A stretch of 64,000 nucleotides of DNA, from assembly GCA_009192285.1 (NCBI GenBank), contig WBVU01000008.1, forward strand, positions 2,056,370 through 2,120,369, given 5' to 3'. A program made the translations under genes and the position numbers. Positions 12,948 to 24,615 of this stretch are shown here, piece by piece; the stretch's first letter is position 1; every line of letters starts with the position of its first letter. Below the pieces are notes generated by a model. It was given only the letters and a program-made list of their open reading frames with translations, had not been told where the DNA came from and searched no databases. The stretch is from Morchella semilibera. Lineage: Eukaryota; Ascomycota; Pezizomycetes; Pezizales; Morchellaceae.

Positions 12948-14311
12948 TCATAGAACAAAGTGGTCTAGAAATCCATCTAATAGGTGCCCGCCTGCACTTC
13001 CGATTTTCTCCATGATCGCCGTACCAGACGAACTGCGCACCTACACGTCAGCTAACCCCCCAATATACCCCACAACGGCATACATCCCCCCGCAAAAGAT
13101 CTAGAATAACTTACGTTCCGATCCTCTCCGCACCAGCCTGCAGCATCTCCAAGCATTTTTCAAACGTCCTGACAACCCGGCCGATGCCTTAACCTTAACA
13201 TCTTTCTTATATGCAATAGTCTTCTTCATGAGTCTGACATCGCCCGCCGAAGCCGCCCCTCCACTGAAGCCCGTACACGTCTTCACAAACTTTGCACCAG
13301 CCTCTGCCGCGATGAACGATCCCGCGATTCTTCTCTTCAGCTGATAAGAACACAGTTTCAATGATCACTTTGACAATAGCGTGGTCAGAAGCGGCTTTTA
13401 CCACTGCGTAGATGTCGTCATAGTAGGCAGCGTACTGCCTGGACTTGAGAAGACCGATATTGATGACCATGTCGATTTCCTTTGCACCATTCTTGCAGGC
13501 ATCCTCTGTTTCCCTGTGGAGGTCAGCCATTTGATTACCGTATACTCGATACTTTGTTAGCTAGTATCAAACGAAAAACTAGTAACTACTGACCACGGCC
13601 TTTGCCTGAGAACTCATGGCACCTAGCGGGAATCCTACTACAACGCAAGGCACGCATTCGGAATTCTTAAGTCGGTCTGCGACTTGCTTGACGTTGGCTC
13701 CGTTTATGCAGCATGACTATCAATCCAACAACACCCACCCCCGTGTGATCGGATGGTCCACACGTCAGTTTTGCGCAACCATCAGGGAAGGTTTCGAAAA
13801 GAATAAAAAAAAATAAAAAAAAAAAATAAACATGGGTATGTATGATGATGATGATGAGGAGAGAGAGGGGGGGAGGGGGGCAAAGGAAAAATAAAATAAA
13901 GTAAAGCATCGATAGCATCAGGAAAAGCAAAATAAGTAATGTTATAGATCAAAAGAAAACATGAGAAACAAGAATAAGGTATGTGTATGTAGTGCACGCA
14001 GAACACTGCACACATAGCGCTAGTAACTGACAACGAACGAGTGCTCATAATATTCTTGCATGGGGAGGGATCGGATATCTAAGAAAGGCGGCCAAATACT
14101 TTAAAAACCATACTTCACAGCCTCACCACAAAGTTTTATCGACCTGTTCTGGTGTAGCATCAGGCTTCAGGAGCGTGTGATCAATCGTAAGAGCAAAGTT
14201 CTTATCCGCTGTAGATATTTCCGGTGCGTAGTTTGTTGTGCTAGTGTCGGCCAACACCTCGTCAATCTTGGCCTGAACTGCGGCTTCCCACTCTTCGGTT
14301 GTCCGAGACAT
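12948..14311 (-). pseudogene. deoC: Deoxyribose-phosphate aldolase with multiple frameshifts
   Basis: The intact enzyme (DERA, EC 4.1.2.4) cleaves 2-deoxyribose 5-phosphate to glyceraldehyde 3-phosphate and acetaldehyde. Family signatures appear in order: IDHTLLKPDATPEQVDK (exon 1, start MSRTTEEWEAA at 14311), SCCINGANVKQVADRL and [35 protein letters not shown] with the Schiff-base Lys region, VKVKAS, and the C-terminus SSGTAIMEKIGSAGGHLLDG ending at 12948. The frame breaks near 14134-14137 (TTTT), 14103-14107 (AAAAA), 13512-13514 (CCC), 13328-13329 (TT) and 13170-13182 (two extra bases). Each is explained by one extra base in a short run. Splice sites (AAA|GTATTT, GTG|GTCAGT, AAC|GTAAGT) still look functional. 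It is either a young pseudogene or a stretch of base-call errors; neighbouring genes in this window show no such breaks. Confidence 0.85.
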
Positions 14312-14383
14312 TCTTCGTCTGAATATATTTTTTTGTGGACAGGTGATTTCTTCAGCTTTGGGGGGGAGATCCGAATAAATGAG

Positions 14384-14386
<3 letters not shown>

Positions 14387-14416
<30 letters not shown>
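14387..14416 (+). repeat. Poly-A tract of 30
   Basis: Thirty consecutive A, just upstream (minus-strand sense) of the aldolase start. Another A tract of more than 20 lies at about 14941-14964. They could be microsatellites or old retroposition tails; no target-site duplication was seen. Confidence 0.7.
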
Positions 14417-14418
<2 letters not shown>

Positions 14419-14929
14419 AGCGTACAGAGCCGCCTCCTTTTACGTGCATGTTCCCCGCAGCGGGGGGCGTCCAGGAGCTTGGCCGGCGTCGGCACTCTCC
14501 GGTTGACCGCCTCGGCAGCATCCTAACTTAAGACGTCGGGTGTTCTCCACACTTTGAGTTTGTGGATAAAATAGTGATGTATTATGAGTACCCTTGAAAT
14601 CCCCAGAAAAAAAGAAGAAAAAAAGTGTAACTAGGAGACGAAAGAGAAAAAAAAAACAAAACTTTGATCCGTTCGTGATAATCATTCGTAAAAGTTCGTT
14701 AATGCCTGGTAGGAGGACAATGTATAGGAGAGAGATAAGCTAGAGAAGAGATAATCCTTCATAAAAGTGAGGTATATAAGAAGGAAAGGGAAAAAGAAAA
14801 GAGAATCCCAATGTACTCCAGAGCCGTATTTTTCTCTAGCCAGCACTACTACTACGAGAATAAAGGGACCATTGATACATTCCTGATAGCCATTTCTCCC
14901 TTCCAAATTGGAAATCATAAAGGAATGCC

Positions 14930-14964
<35 letters not shown>

Positions 14965-15000
14965 GTGGGATTTTTCAACCCGGGATTATCGCCTCAATCA

Positions 15001-16017
15001 TCATGGTCTTCTTGCAATAACAAATACACTTCAGGATGAAGAGTCAGTACCACTGCTACAGCTGCTACTCCTACTAGTGCTCTCACGAACGGGTCAAACC
15101 AGGGCACCAAATAAAAAAAAAACATACCTTGGCTCGTAATGCTTTCCCGGGCCCTTTTCCTGATATATCGTACCAGTGTCATCCCACACCCAACGCATGC
15201 TCAAAAGGGCAACAATGAACCTCCCAATGCCAGTAATTGACCTCTGCCATGGTTTCGAGGCCACCTTCCAGACCTTTTCCTCCACCTCGACAAATCCGGC
15301 ATCGATAAGCTGCTGCTTAATCCAACATGCTATGTTCGAATTCCCGAATGCAGAACCAGTGACCATGTTACTGGGGGTCCCGCTTATCGGTTTTTCGTTC
15401 TCGTTTGTGGTAAATGCAGAACATATGCGGGACGACGATGTTGGCCCGTTCTCCACAACCTCGATCCAGCCGCCCGGCTTGGTCTGCCTGCAATAATGTG
15501 CATTTTGGTAAGTCTAGTCGAGCCAAAGCTTAAACGCACAGCGGGGGAGGAGAGGGCCTTAGAGTATGGGGTAAGGAGAAAAAAAGACGGAGAAAATGAA
15601 AAAGAAAGGGGGGGCTTTGGGAAGGGGTGCGTACTCGAAAGCCAGACGAAACATTCGGGCCCCATCACACATCCCGGCGGAACTCTGATAGCGGATATGG
15701 ATGAAGTCGAATTGCTCTCGCGGGGTGCCAGTGACATCTACGTCCAATGCATGTTGCCCTGCGCCAATACTGGGATAAACCCTATCCCGTTCGGAAATAT
15801 ATCTTTGATTAGCGGACGTGCAAAACAGTTGAGGAAGTGAAGGAGGGATGGCCCCCGCCCTGCCCCCCTCCACCCCTCTACAATTCCACCCCGCGTTTGA
15901 TATCCATTCGATCGGATCCACAACGGTACCTTTCAAATTCTCCAGGGTTGTATGGATTCCCAACGACTTCAGCTGAGATCGACTTCCTTCCCGTAGTCGG
16001 TCAGCATAGGGCTTCTC
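15001..16017 (-). CDS. LaeA/UMTA-type SAM-dependent methyltransferase, 5' part unresolved
   Basis: A class I SAM methyltransferase of the large fungal LaeA/TAM-like family; substrates are generally unknown. The C-terminal part is clear. An exon ending at 15636 carries TPREQFDFIHIRY (the family FDFIHxR) and RMFRLAFE. It is spliced (GA|GTACGC to TTGCAG) to exon 15487-15128, with QTKPGGWIEVVENG and the Trp-rich AGFVEVEEKVWKVASKPW segment. A last exon, 15028-15001, gives HYEPSVFVIARRP and the stop, matching the family's closing (Y/F)xVVYGRKP. Upstream, the frame stays open to an acceptor at 16018, and a preceding exon near 16107-16160 reads LLDTDIETDIWALGITE. There the SAM-binding LDxGxGTGIWA glycines would be Asp/Glu. 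No convincing start exon was found. It may be a degenerate or non-catalytic copy. Confidence 0.6.
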
Positions 16018-19000
16018 CTAGAAACTCCATAGAAAGCCAGTACTCAACGACGACAAGGCTTAGAATCGACAATGACAACAATAATAGTAATAAAGAGGCT
16101 TACTCTGTGATGCCAAGTGCCCAAATGTCTGTTTCGATATCCGTATCCAACAGGGACTATTCTCGAATAACCACCTTCTTCAGAATCGACATTCCAGAAA
16201 TTCGAAACCCGAAATCACATGTTGCCATTGTAGGGTATGTTGTTTCGGACATCCTCGCAAAACAGAAAACAGATTGGACAAAAAAGCAGAGATGAACCGG
16301 GATGGGCTAAGCAGCATTGACAAACTTACGGATGACTCTACTTCGACTTTCTCCCTTGCTGTACTCATTGTCATGAAACCCAAACAGAACAAGCTTATTG
16401 AAACAACAACAGAGAGTAGGTAATATTTCTTTGCGTCCGTCGAACGAGGTCGAAAAGAGACGATGTGGAATTGAAGCTTGAAGCAGGAACACAGGAGAGA
16501 CTCCTGCCAGCGCATAAGTAGTCCACGCTGGCACTCTATGGGTCAGATCAGTGCCCTATTCCTCACCCTGTCTTGTCCCTGTCCCCACCCTCCTGTTGTT
16601 AAAAAATTCTCGGTCCCAGCTCTCCGGCTTTCGATTGAAACAACGGGCCCGGGGAAACTGTGCAGGAGAGCATGCTGCTTGCTCAAGTCTTCTTCTACTA
16701 CTTCTTCTTCTTTTTTTTTTTTTTTTTTTTGTTTCTCCGTTGCGTTTCCTCTGCTTCTAGTCTTTCTTACTTTCCGTACGTAGAAGGGATAAAAAAAAAG
16801 AATTCCCACCACATACACATACATACGTCAAAGGCTACACCCAGAAAGAATATTTCCCCCCCTTCCAAAAAAAAAAAAGACCCCACCTTGATCTATGATG
16901 ATCCGGATCCTCTGCAATCATCACCAACCTCCAGCAAACTAACCTTCCGCTAGGGTTGAATTAAAAGTGCCTGCAGTAGATAATTAAATAATTGTACTTT
17001 AGCCCAAGCCCGTCCTGGGCCCCTTTGGTCGCCCGTCGCCAGCCTCGTTCGTGGTTCGACGTGCATACATACATGTAATTCAGTACACGCGAAACCTCAT
17101 GTTTGCAACCCAACCTCCCCAGCTGGTTATGGAAGTCAAGCGTCATGACATAAAACCACTTTACCAGCTCCAGCCAATAGCAGCTCAGACAACCACTTAA
17201 AACCACAACCAACCCAACCCTACCCTACCCGCTTCTCACTATATCGCGAGTACGCAGGCCAGGGCGAAGGCGTGAAGGAAAGGGAAGAACAGCTAGATAG
17301 AGCTGACAGGCGGACGGATGGGACCTAGACTGTTGCGCATTCGTAACTGGTGCAACTGCATCATGTTCGTTCGTTCATAGCTCGTCAACTTCTCCGCCCA
17401 TCACTCGGTGTGTGCTGCGTACTGTTCTGCCTCATGTCCATATGCGCTGCTGTTCACATCATGTCATGGACGACAACCGATCAACCCGTCTCGACAACGA
17501 CGTCTGGACTTCCAATTCGCCGACCCGGTACTTTGTTCCCCAGGACATCGGAAGTAACAGCAACCCCCAAAATGATATAAATTGTTTCGTGAGGGGGGGG
17601 TGGAGGATTGATTGCTCTTGCTTCTACATACAACTCTGCTTGCTTGCTGACTGTATGTACGTACCGACGTACATGGAACATACCTATCCCTAGCATTACA
17701 TACAATATCCATGGGTAAAGAAAAGAAAAGAGGGCCAAAAAAACAAATCTTCCACTCCGGCATATATCTGCAGAATATAAACTACATCGGGGCTCTATCT
17801 ATTGGACGGTTAGAGGGGGGGGTTCTAACTTAGGTTTTTCCTTCCGTCTGTGGTGCATATCAAACCCCCCCCCAACCTACCTACCTAGCTTTACCTGCCC
17901 TGTCCTTGCAATCAATAGGTTTCTTTTGACAACAGCTATTTAGGTTGCTAGTTGGCTTGTTCTCGACGACAACAGCAACATCATCATCGTCGTAAAGGAC
18001 GCAAGTAAGTACAAGGCAGAATTTAAGTCGCCATGGACAATATACTATATCTTGCAGGAATCGCATAAGCCGTGCTTAATCGGAGAGACTCCGGAGAAGG
18101 TCGGACTGAAGGAGTACGCAATGAATGGAAAGCCTTCGTCTTCTCCAATGGTCCGATGCCGGCCACGAGAAAGGATGGCCAGCAGGAAGAGAGAGAGAGG
18201 GAGAAAAGAAAAAAAAAAGGGGGGGGGGAACCCGTAACTAACTTCTGTATGTAAATATTGATATCCATGAACGTACAAACAATTATCTGCTGTGTTTACC
18301 ATGTCCCACAATCTGTAGAACACCCCTTCGAAATTGGGTACTCTATCTACATAATACAGTCGCTATCTCTTCCCCAAACCTACTTCACTCGCCAACCACT
18401 GAGGTGAATCATGGAGGAAAGCAAAAAAGGTGTTCCCAATTGCAGCCATATCAATGCCGGGCCCTGATTCGCTGCACCCCGCGCTCTTGGTCTTGGTTGT
18501 AACTATTATATTTTGCATGGAACACAGTGCACAATTTTTCGGGTTCCAGCCGCTGCACTGACGTGTCAGTGCATTCCCATCCACCACTCACTGGGTAAAA
18601 TAAAATAAAAAAAAAAGCGTAGGTAGAAAGTAAGTAGTCCTTTTTGATTGGTAACTGAACCTATTATGTAGGGCATGGGGAAAAAGGCAGTAGGCTAAGG
18701 ATTTTCATTTCTCCCCGGAACAAGTTATTTCCAGCTTTGAGTTTCTCTTCCCGCGGGAGATTTGAACCTTTGTTGTTTTCATCCTCTGAGCAGAAAGAAA
18801 AAAAGGGGGGGGGGGGGTATAGGCAGGGAGTGGTGGGAAAAGTCACACTGGTGATCATTCCTCATCCCTTCACTCTCCCATAATTACAATTTGCCGGCCG
18901 CGGGGGCGGTGATGGTCTCAGATCAAACCCCACACAAACACTCAAATCAAATCGTCTCAAGCAACAAATCATATCAAAAAAATAAAATTACAACAGAACC

Positions 19001-19233
19001 ACCCCCAATTAGAAGAGAGAGGAGATTATTGCGCCAGAGTACAAATAGAAGCCTACTAGTTAACATTCGAACCACACATCCCGGACAACACACAGCACAC
19101 AAAGAGAGAGTTTAGTTTAGGTACAGGAAGAAGAACGCCGACTAGCTTTCTAACCTCTCTATCCTATGATATCTATCCCTCATAACTTTGCTACCCCCCG
19201 GCCGGGCACCTAACTAACCTCACACCCGGCAAT
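16018..19233. other. Intergenic, possible missing 5' exons of the methyltransferase
   Basis: No independent gene is supported. 16018-16530 may hold N-terminal methyltransferase exons. The remainder has CTT/T-rich (16687-16730), G-run (18805-18819) and A-run tracts, with short ORFs lacking any family match. Confidence 0.45.
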
Positions 19234-19932
19234 CTACTGATTGTAGTTCCTAGCCATGCTCTGGCAAGCTTTCTGTTCAACCCCATCACACATTAGCGAC
19301 CCAATCACCTCGCCGGAATGTGAAAACTATATACCAATTGATCCAGATACCAGCTGCAGATCTGCATGTTTCCCTGGTTCTCATCGAGACACTTTGTGAA
19401 GCTCCTCGCATCAGCCTCGCAAGACGGCGCACCCCATGAGCTGTTTGATGCGGACTGGGACTGCACGGGCTCGGCCGCGGCCGCGGGGGCCCCTGCGGGG
19501 GATGAGCCACCGAACTGAATAGCGCCATTGGTCAATACAACCCCTTCATCATATTCAAGTCCGATCCACAAGAGGAATATAGGCCAAGACAAAGACATAC
19601 CATTCCGCTGATTCCAGCACCAAGCATGTGGCCGACAGTGGATCCAACAGCGACACCGGCAGCAGTGGAAGCCATCTAAAACTTCATGTTAGCTAGGTGC
19701 TGCACATTGAAGCATTTCGCTATAACCTCTAGACTTCGATACTGACCTGACCGAACAACCCGGGGCCCTGAGAAGTGGCCGGAGCCTGAGCCTGCGGGAC
19801 AGCAGGCGGCGCGGCCTGGGGAACCTTTGCGGGGACCGAGGCAGTTGATGCCTGGCGGGTTTGTTGGGGGGCCGCGGCAGGGCGCCTCACAGGGGCGGCA
19901 GCAGGACGAGCAGCACCACGAGAACGAGCCAT
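19234..19932 (-). CDS. mix17: Mix17/CHCHD2-10 family twin CX9C protein
   Basis: A small mitochondrial protein imported by the Mia40 disulfide relay. Yeast Mix17 and animal CHCHD2/CHCHD10 support respiration and cristae organisation. Four exons (19932-19747, 19675-19601, 19514-19335, 19272-19234) give 159 residues. The N-terminus is Arg/Ala/Pro-rich without acids (MARSRGAARPAAAPVRRP), a typical targeting region. Exon 2 encodes the Gly-rich hydrophobic helix (AGVAVGSTVGHMLGAGISGM). Exons 3-4 carry the CHCH domain with both CX9C motifs: C-EADARSFTK-C and C-SWYLDQLKA-C. The second Cys of the last motif lies beyond a short intron (TTG|GTATAT), in an exon of only 39 nt. Length and order match the family well. 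Confidence 0.93.
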
Positions 19933-22534
19933 TTTTGATATTATAGGGTGTTAAAGGTTTTGAAGGCGAATAAAGATGCAGGAGTTGAAACGACAGAAGA
20001 TGAAGATCTGTGGTGTGTAGGTAAGAATGAAGGCTTGTGGTTGTGGAGGGGGAACGGAAGTTTTTACAGGACCGGGGAAGATCGATAGTCTGAGCCCACG
20101 TTTTGCCAAGCATTTCCACGTGATTGGGCCGAAATCTTTGGAAGATTCGGGGAGGGATTGCCCCCTAGATGAGATGAATACCTCCTGGGAGTCATTCGCC
20201 GCGTACTGTTTGAAAGGTTGTTAAATAGAAAAAAAGAACCTAATCATAAACATATTAAGGGGAGCTTTTAAGATTCAGGCAAAATGATTACCAGAAATAG
20301 GGAATTGATGAACCTGCAATGCCCCCAACGTTTTTGAGATGGAAATGATAGGAATAACAAGTAATATTCAAAATTTAAACCCCCCCGCAGTTCATCTGTC
20401 AAATGAGTAAATACATATCTGCAGGGTCCTAAGATGCTAGTCTGTCAATAGTAACTGGGTTTGTTACCGGTATACCATTACCAAGCCATGAGTGTACCAT
20501 GAATGTGGATCATGTATCATTGACACTACCATTCCGGGCGAGGTGCATTGAATTACATGTCCATAGAGTATGATAACGTGAATCAGGAGAGATGTAGGTG
20601 CCAATTTCTATTCCTATTGAATGCGCGGCCAAGCCCCCCAGTAGAGGGTCGAGACAGGACGCGCCATCTAGACTCGAGAACATTACAGCCTGTACAGCCG
20701 CGCCTCATCGAGGTGAGCATATATGTATGTCGCGGTGCTCATATATAATCATTCTGTATAGCTTGACGTATCATCATTTATGATCGGGATACCGAATCTG
20801 ACGAGTGAGCACCTATGTTGCTGTTCCATTTCATGCAGCCTGACGAGCCACCATTCAATTTATCCTCCATGATTTGGAATACTGATCGTGCTTGATCTAT
20901 GATCCTGTGTCTTTCGGCGCTAATTTGTAATGGTAACTGGCTCTTCCTCCGCGGAAGTTAGATAAAGAAAGAGTTTGAACGGCGAATTCTATCATAAAAT
21001 CTAATCAACGTGTGTTGATTACCATTGGATGAAAAATCAAAAAAAAAATCGAGGAGATATTTTCATAGTTTTATATACATGTATACGTATATAATATTAA
21101 GTGCTTACATGTAAAGAACAAGTGTTCCGTGTTAACCGCCTGGTACCACGTATGTCTAAAGTACATGTACATATACGCACACTATTCAACTTCATGTAGC
21201 AATACGGCGTGATGATACTAATACCGGGATATAATTTAATTTAATGTCATTTCGACTTTTTCTCAATAAGGTACATATAATTGGCCACCAACAAGATAAT
21301 AATAATAATAATAACCAAGCAGGACACTGACTGAATTGGCCTGTAGCTGGTTGATCATTCGTTGTAGTTTACTGGATCATACCCCATGATTCGGAACACT
21401 GGGTGAGTCCCTATAATTTTTTGAGGTTACTGCTGTTGCTGTTGCTAGTTAATTACACTGATCCCATCTTATACATATACAGACCAATACTCTACTCATA
21501 CGAATCTCCAATAGAGGTACGTACGCCGGGACTAAAGGTTGGTACCCTTATAGGGCGCTTACCCTTATACCAAGAGTGGATTTGTATTGACAAAGTTTAG
21601 AAAGACCTCGAACACATACCTTTACAGGGCGATTATTATTATAGGGGTATTCGACTTTAGAGCTTATAATGTGGTATGGAAGTATAAACAGGAGATGTAC
21701 GCCCCAATCCTTAATTTCCCTAAACTTCATGTCCCGTTTGTGGCTATATAACTGCATTTACCTATTACTTACATATAGGTATGTAGCTAACCAGCTAGAC
21801 CTCCGGCCACATATGCATATCCACAAGCAATTTGGTTGGTGTGGCCATATCTAAATCTTATCTCTGAAAGGCTCCTAACTGCTCTCTGTATCTCTGTTTG
21901 GGATGCAATGAGTGATATCTCATGTTTCAAAACACTAAAGTATGCCTTCCTTCATGATCATCCCTTCAGTACTGCCACCCACCTAACACCTCAAATGATA
22001 GATCCAGAAACGCGATTTATTGGTATTACACAACCTACGGGATGTCGCAGGCCTCCTGCCTGGGTCGTAGGGGATGTGGAAGGACGACGTCAATGGCCCC
22101 AAAGGAAACTATACCAACGGCTAAAGGAGAACAAAGTGGTCGACAAAACCACAACCACCAGACAATTGGGCTTCTGAGTTATTGTTAACCGTTTGGTTCA
22201 AACCTAACCCACTCTCATTTGTTCTGGATAGGGGTCTTTGAGCTTCAGGAGTATATTATCAGTCACGCCCCCTTCTCAAACCCAAGCACTGCCTCTAGCT
22301 ATCATCGCCAACAAGATCCTCCATTTACTTGAGTATTGGGTTGGGGCCTAAGGATATATCAAGATTACAATCCTTTAGCACCAGAGATGCACACACAATT
22401 ACCACCCCTCTCAACCTTGAGAGGGGCGAAGCTCTATATATGCAAAGGAAAAAAAGAGAAGAACGCCCCCCACTATATGTCTAGAACAGAGAAAAAACAA
22501 AAAGAAAAAAGGGACTAGGCACCCCTACCGCCGC
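19933..22534. other. Intergenic (2.6 kb)
   Basis: Promoter side of mix17 and 3' side of the ketopantoate reductase gene. It is AT-rich with many TACATG/ACATGTA-type short palindromes (21060-21180) and an AAT tract near 21297. A 113-codon open frame at 21836-22177 has no family resemblance. Confidence 0.5.
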
Positions 22535-23935
22535 CTACATTTCCACAAATGGCACTGCCCTTCTCTCTCGCCCCTGGACTATCTTCCCCTTCCCCTTGAC
22601 CACTGCACACATCAGAGCATTCACCGTATACGACACCCCAACCTCCCTCGCCTTCTTCACCACCCACCCATTAATATAATCCACCTCGGTCTGCTTCCCA
22701 TTTCTCACATCCTGCACCATACTGCTCCAATTCTCGCCTGTCGCTCTCGACACACTCACCACAATGTCATACAACCTCTCCGCACTAAACCTCACTTCTC
22801 TCCCCTGAACCCCCGCCAGCTCTGGCAGCGCACACAGCACCGCGCTCACCTCCTGCAGAATCAACCGCATTGTAAGCGTGATATGGAAGTTCTCTAGCAG
22901 CTCCCCATTCCGGCAGTCGTACAGCACTGTCAACGGGTTTACAACGGCATTCACAGCCAGCTTCTCCAACTGCATTGACAGCAGCTCCGGTAGCGGTAGA
23001 TGCTCCACAGACAACAGCGGGCACTCCAACAATGTCGAAATCAGATACTCCGTCGTACTCGCCAGTCCCTGCAGCGGCGGCGGCGTTGGCGCCGCCGGCG
23101 CAAACCACGAGATTTTTGAGATCCCCCCCCCCTTTGCAGCCTCGACCTCTGCCTCGTCGGGGACATATCCGAGCTGGATGCCTCCCAGGCCCTTCTGTAT
23201 GACCGAGAACGGACCCTTTGAGTATGCGCCATGGGTTGTAATCCCCGCTACGAAGTACGGGCGTGTGGCAGGGTCCGGGAAGATAGTATCATTTAGCTCA
23301 TCGATGACACCCATGCCGTTCTGTAGAACGAGGACGGTGGACTCAGGAGTGAGGCGGGTACAGAGCGGGCGTAGGGCAGCGGCGGTCTGGTGCGCCTTCG
23401 TGGTGATGATGAGGTTGTGGATGGGGAGGTCTTCCTGCTGACCGGTGGACGGCGTGACAACCTCCGTGGTGAAACCGCTGGCGGTGGTGGGCTCTGTAAG
23501 CGGGCGATATAGCCTGATGTGAGAGCCTTGCCGTGTGAAGGTGCTGAGGGTCGTGTAGTTCTGGAGGAGGAGCGTTACCGGCGGGGGAGAGGCAAGGCTA
23601 CGGAGGGAGTGTGCGACTATGGAGCCGATGTTACCGGTACCGAGAATATGGATTCGGGATCGGGGGTCTACTGCGGTGGAGTCTGTGTGCTGCGGCGGGG
23701 GAGGGGGATTGGAGGGCGGCGAGTAGCGGGTGAGTTCATCTTCGGATTCACCACCTTCACCTCCAGGAGGATGTGTAAGCTGTGGCGAGACACGGCCGGT
23801 GGTGAGGTATCGCGACATTGCTGGTGTTAATGGAGTCGCACCTTTACCCCAGATAAGATGGGGTAATCGCAGAACCATATTAGTTCTGCAGCGGCGGTAG
23901 ATAGTATCAATTGGTAGAGACACAGGTAGAATCAA
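22535..23935 (-). CDS. pan5: 2-dehydropantoate 2-reductase (ketopantoate reductase)
   Basis: Reduces ketopantoate to pantoate with NADPH, a step toward pantothenate and CoA. It is a single uninterrupted frame of 466 codons from the first ATG. The ATGs at 23878 (MVLRLPHLIWG) and 23818 are alternative starts; I favour 23878, because the residues before it look like untranslated leader. After a basic/Pro-rich N-terminus that could target mitochondria comes the Rossmann motif GTGNIG (99-104 counted from 23935). The ApbA-type landmarks LIITTKAHQT, LVLQNGMG and VAGITTHGAYS follow. The C-terminal helical domain has EKLAVNAVVNPLTVLYDCRN, with the conserved Lys and Asn. Divergent from lrp1, with about 0.7-0.75 kb between starts. 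A long acidic/Pro insert precedes the Rossmann domain. Confidence 0.92.
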   Translation of the reverse strand: MILPVSLPIDTIYRRCRTNMVLRLPHLIWGKGATPLTPAMSRYLTTGRVSPQLTHPPGGEGGESEDELTRYSPPSNPPPPPQHTDSTAVDPRSRIHILGTGNIGSIVAHSLRSLASPPPVTLLLQNYTTLSTFTRQGSHIRLYRPLTEPTTASGFTTEVVTPSTGQQEDLPIHNLIITTKAHQTAAALRPLCTRLTPESTVLVLQNGMGVIDELNDTIFPDPATRPYFVAGITTHGAYSKGPFSVIQKGLGGIQLGYVPDEAEVEAAKGGGISKISWFAPAAPTPPPLQGLASTTEYLISTLLECPLLSVEHLPLPELLSMQLEKLAVNAVVNPLTVLYDCRNGELLENFHITLTMRLILQEVSAVLCALPELAGVQGREVRFSAERLYDIVVSVSRATGENWSSMVQDVRNGKQTEVDYINGWVVKKAREVGVSYTVNALMCAVVKGKGKIVQGRERRAVPFVEM

Positions 23936-24615
23936 TCAATCAGACCTCCATGAGAGAGAGGGAGAGAGAGAGTGTGTGTGTGTATATCGGAGAGGAGAAT
24001 AAATAATAGGGAATAGAGAATAAAGAGAATAGAGGGTTGGTGGTGGTGGTTTTGATATACTTGGAGGGGGGGAGCACCGCGGACAACCTAACACAACATG
24101 AACATGTCGAATCGGTGATTGACGTCTAAGCTTCAATGTCTTGCATGTGAGTGACAAGGCGTGAGCGTGAGGTGAGTGAGATTTTCATGCAGAAGCCCTA
24201 ACCCTGGGGAGGGAGTATCAATGATTTGTCTGTACCTAAGACGTAAGTAGGTACATGTTGTATGTACCTCATGCACTTGCCTTAACGTCGAGACAAATAG
24301 TGGGATATTGGGAGGGGCGTTTAGGGCATTTGAGTGTTAGGTTAATAAATCATCATGTTTCGAGTTGCTGTGACCTATCGAATCTCTGGGATTTTAACTA
24401 CATGTACTTATAGATGTATTGATAAAGTACCTGGAATTCAACCCTAATCCATTTCATGCGAAATTACAGAGCCTCACCCACCGCCAAGTCTCTTACCGAG
24501 CGAGTCCTACATGCACAAAATTATCTGCAAGTCAAAACACATTATCCCATCCAAACCTCTACAACCACCTTCAAAACACAATTACCAATACCTCACAAAC
24601 CCCGTACCAGTAACA
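23936..24615. other. Divergent promoter interval, pan5/lrp1
   Basis: Shared upstream region. It has GA-rich (23950-23972) and GGT-rich (24040-24052) runs. No GAGTGAT element was seen. Confidence 0.5.

Noticed and set aside
14387-14964. Poly-A tracts as retrotransposon tails
   Set aside because: No reverse-transcriptase remnants or target-site duplications are visible beside them.
16107-16240. Protein-kinase reading of CDFGF...TDIWALGITE on the minus strand
   Set aside because: DFG-like and DxWxLG-like words occur about 30 residues apart with an internal stop and no APE motif. The adjacent exons clearly encode a methyltransferase.
21836-22177. 113-codon open frame on the plus strand
   Set aside because: No recognisable domain, no supporting splice structure, and composition like the surrounding DNA.
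22195-22206. GGTTCAAACC, a tRNA B-box-like word
   Set aside because: No A box, acceptor stem or cloverleaf can be folded around it. I found no tRNA gene in the window.
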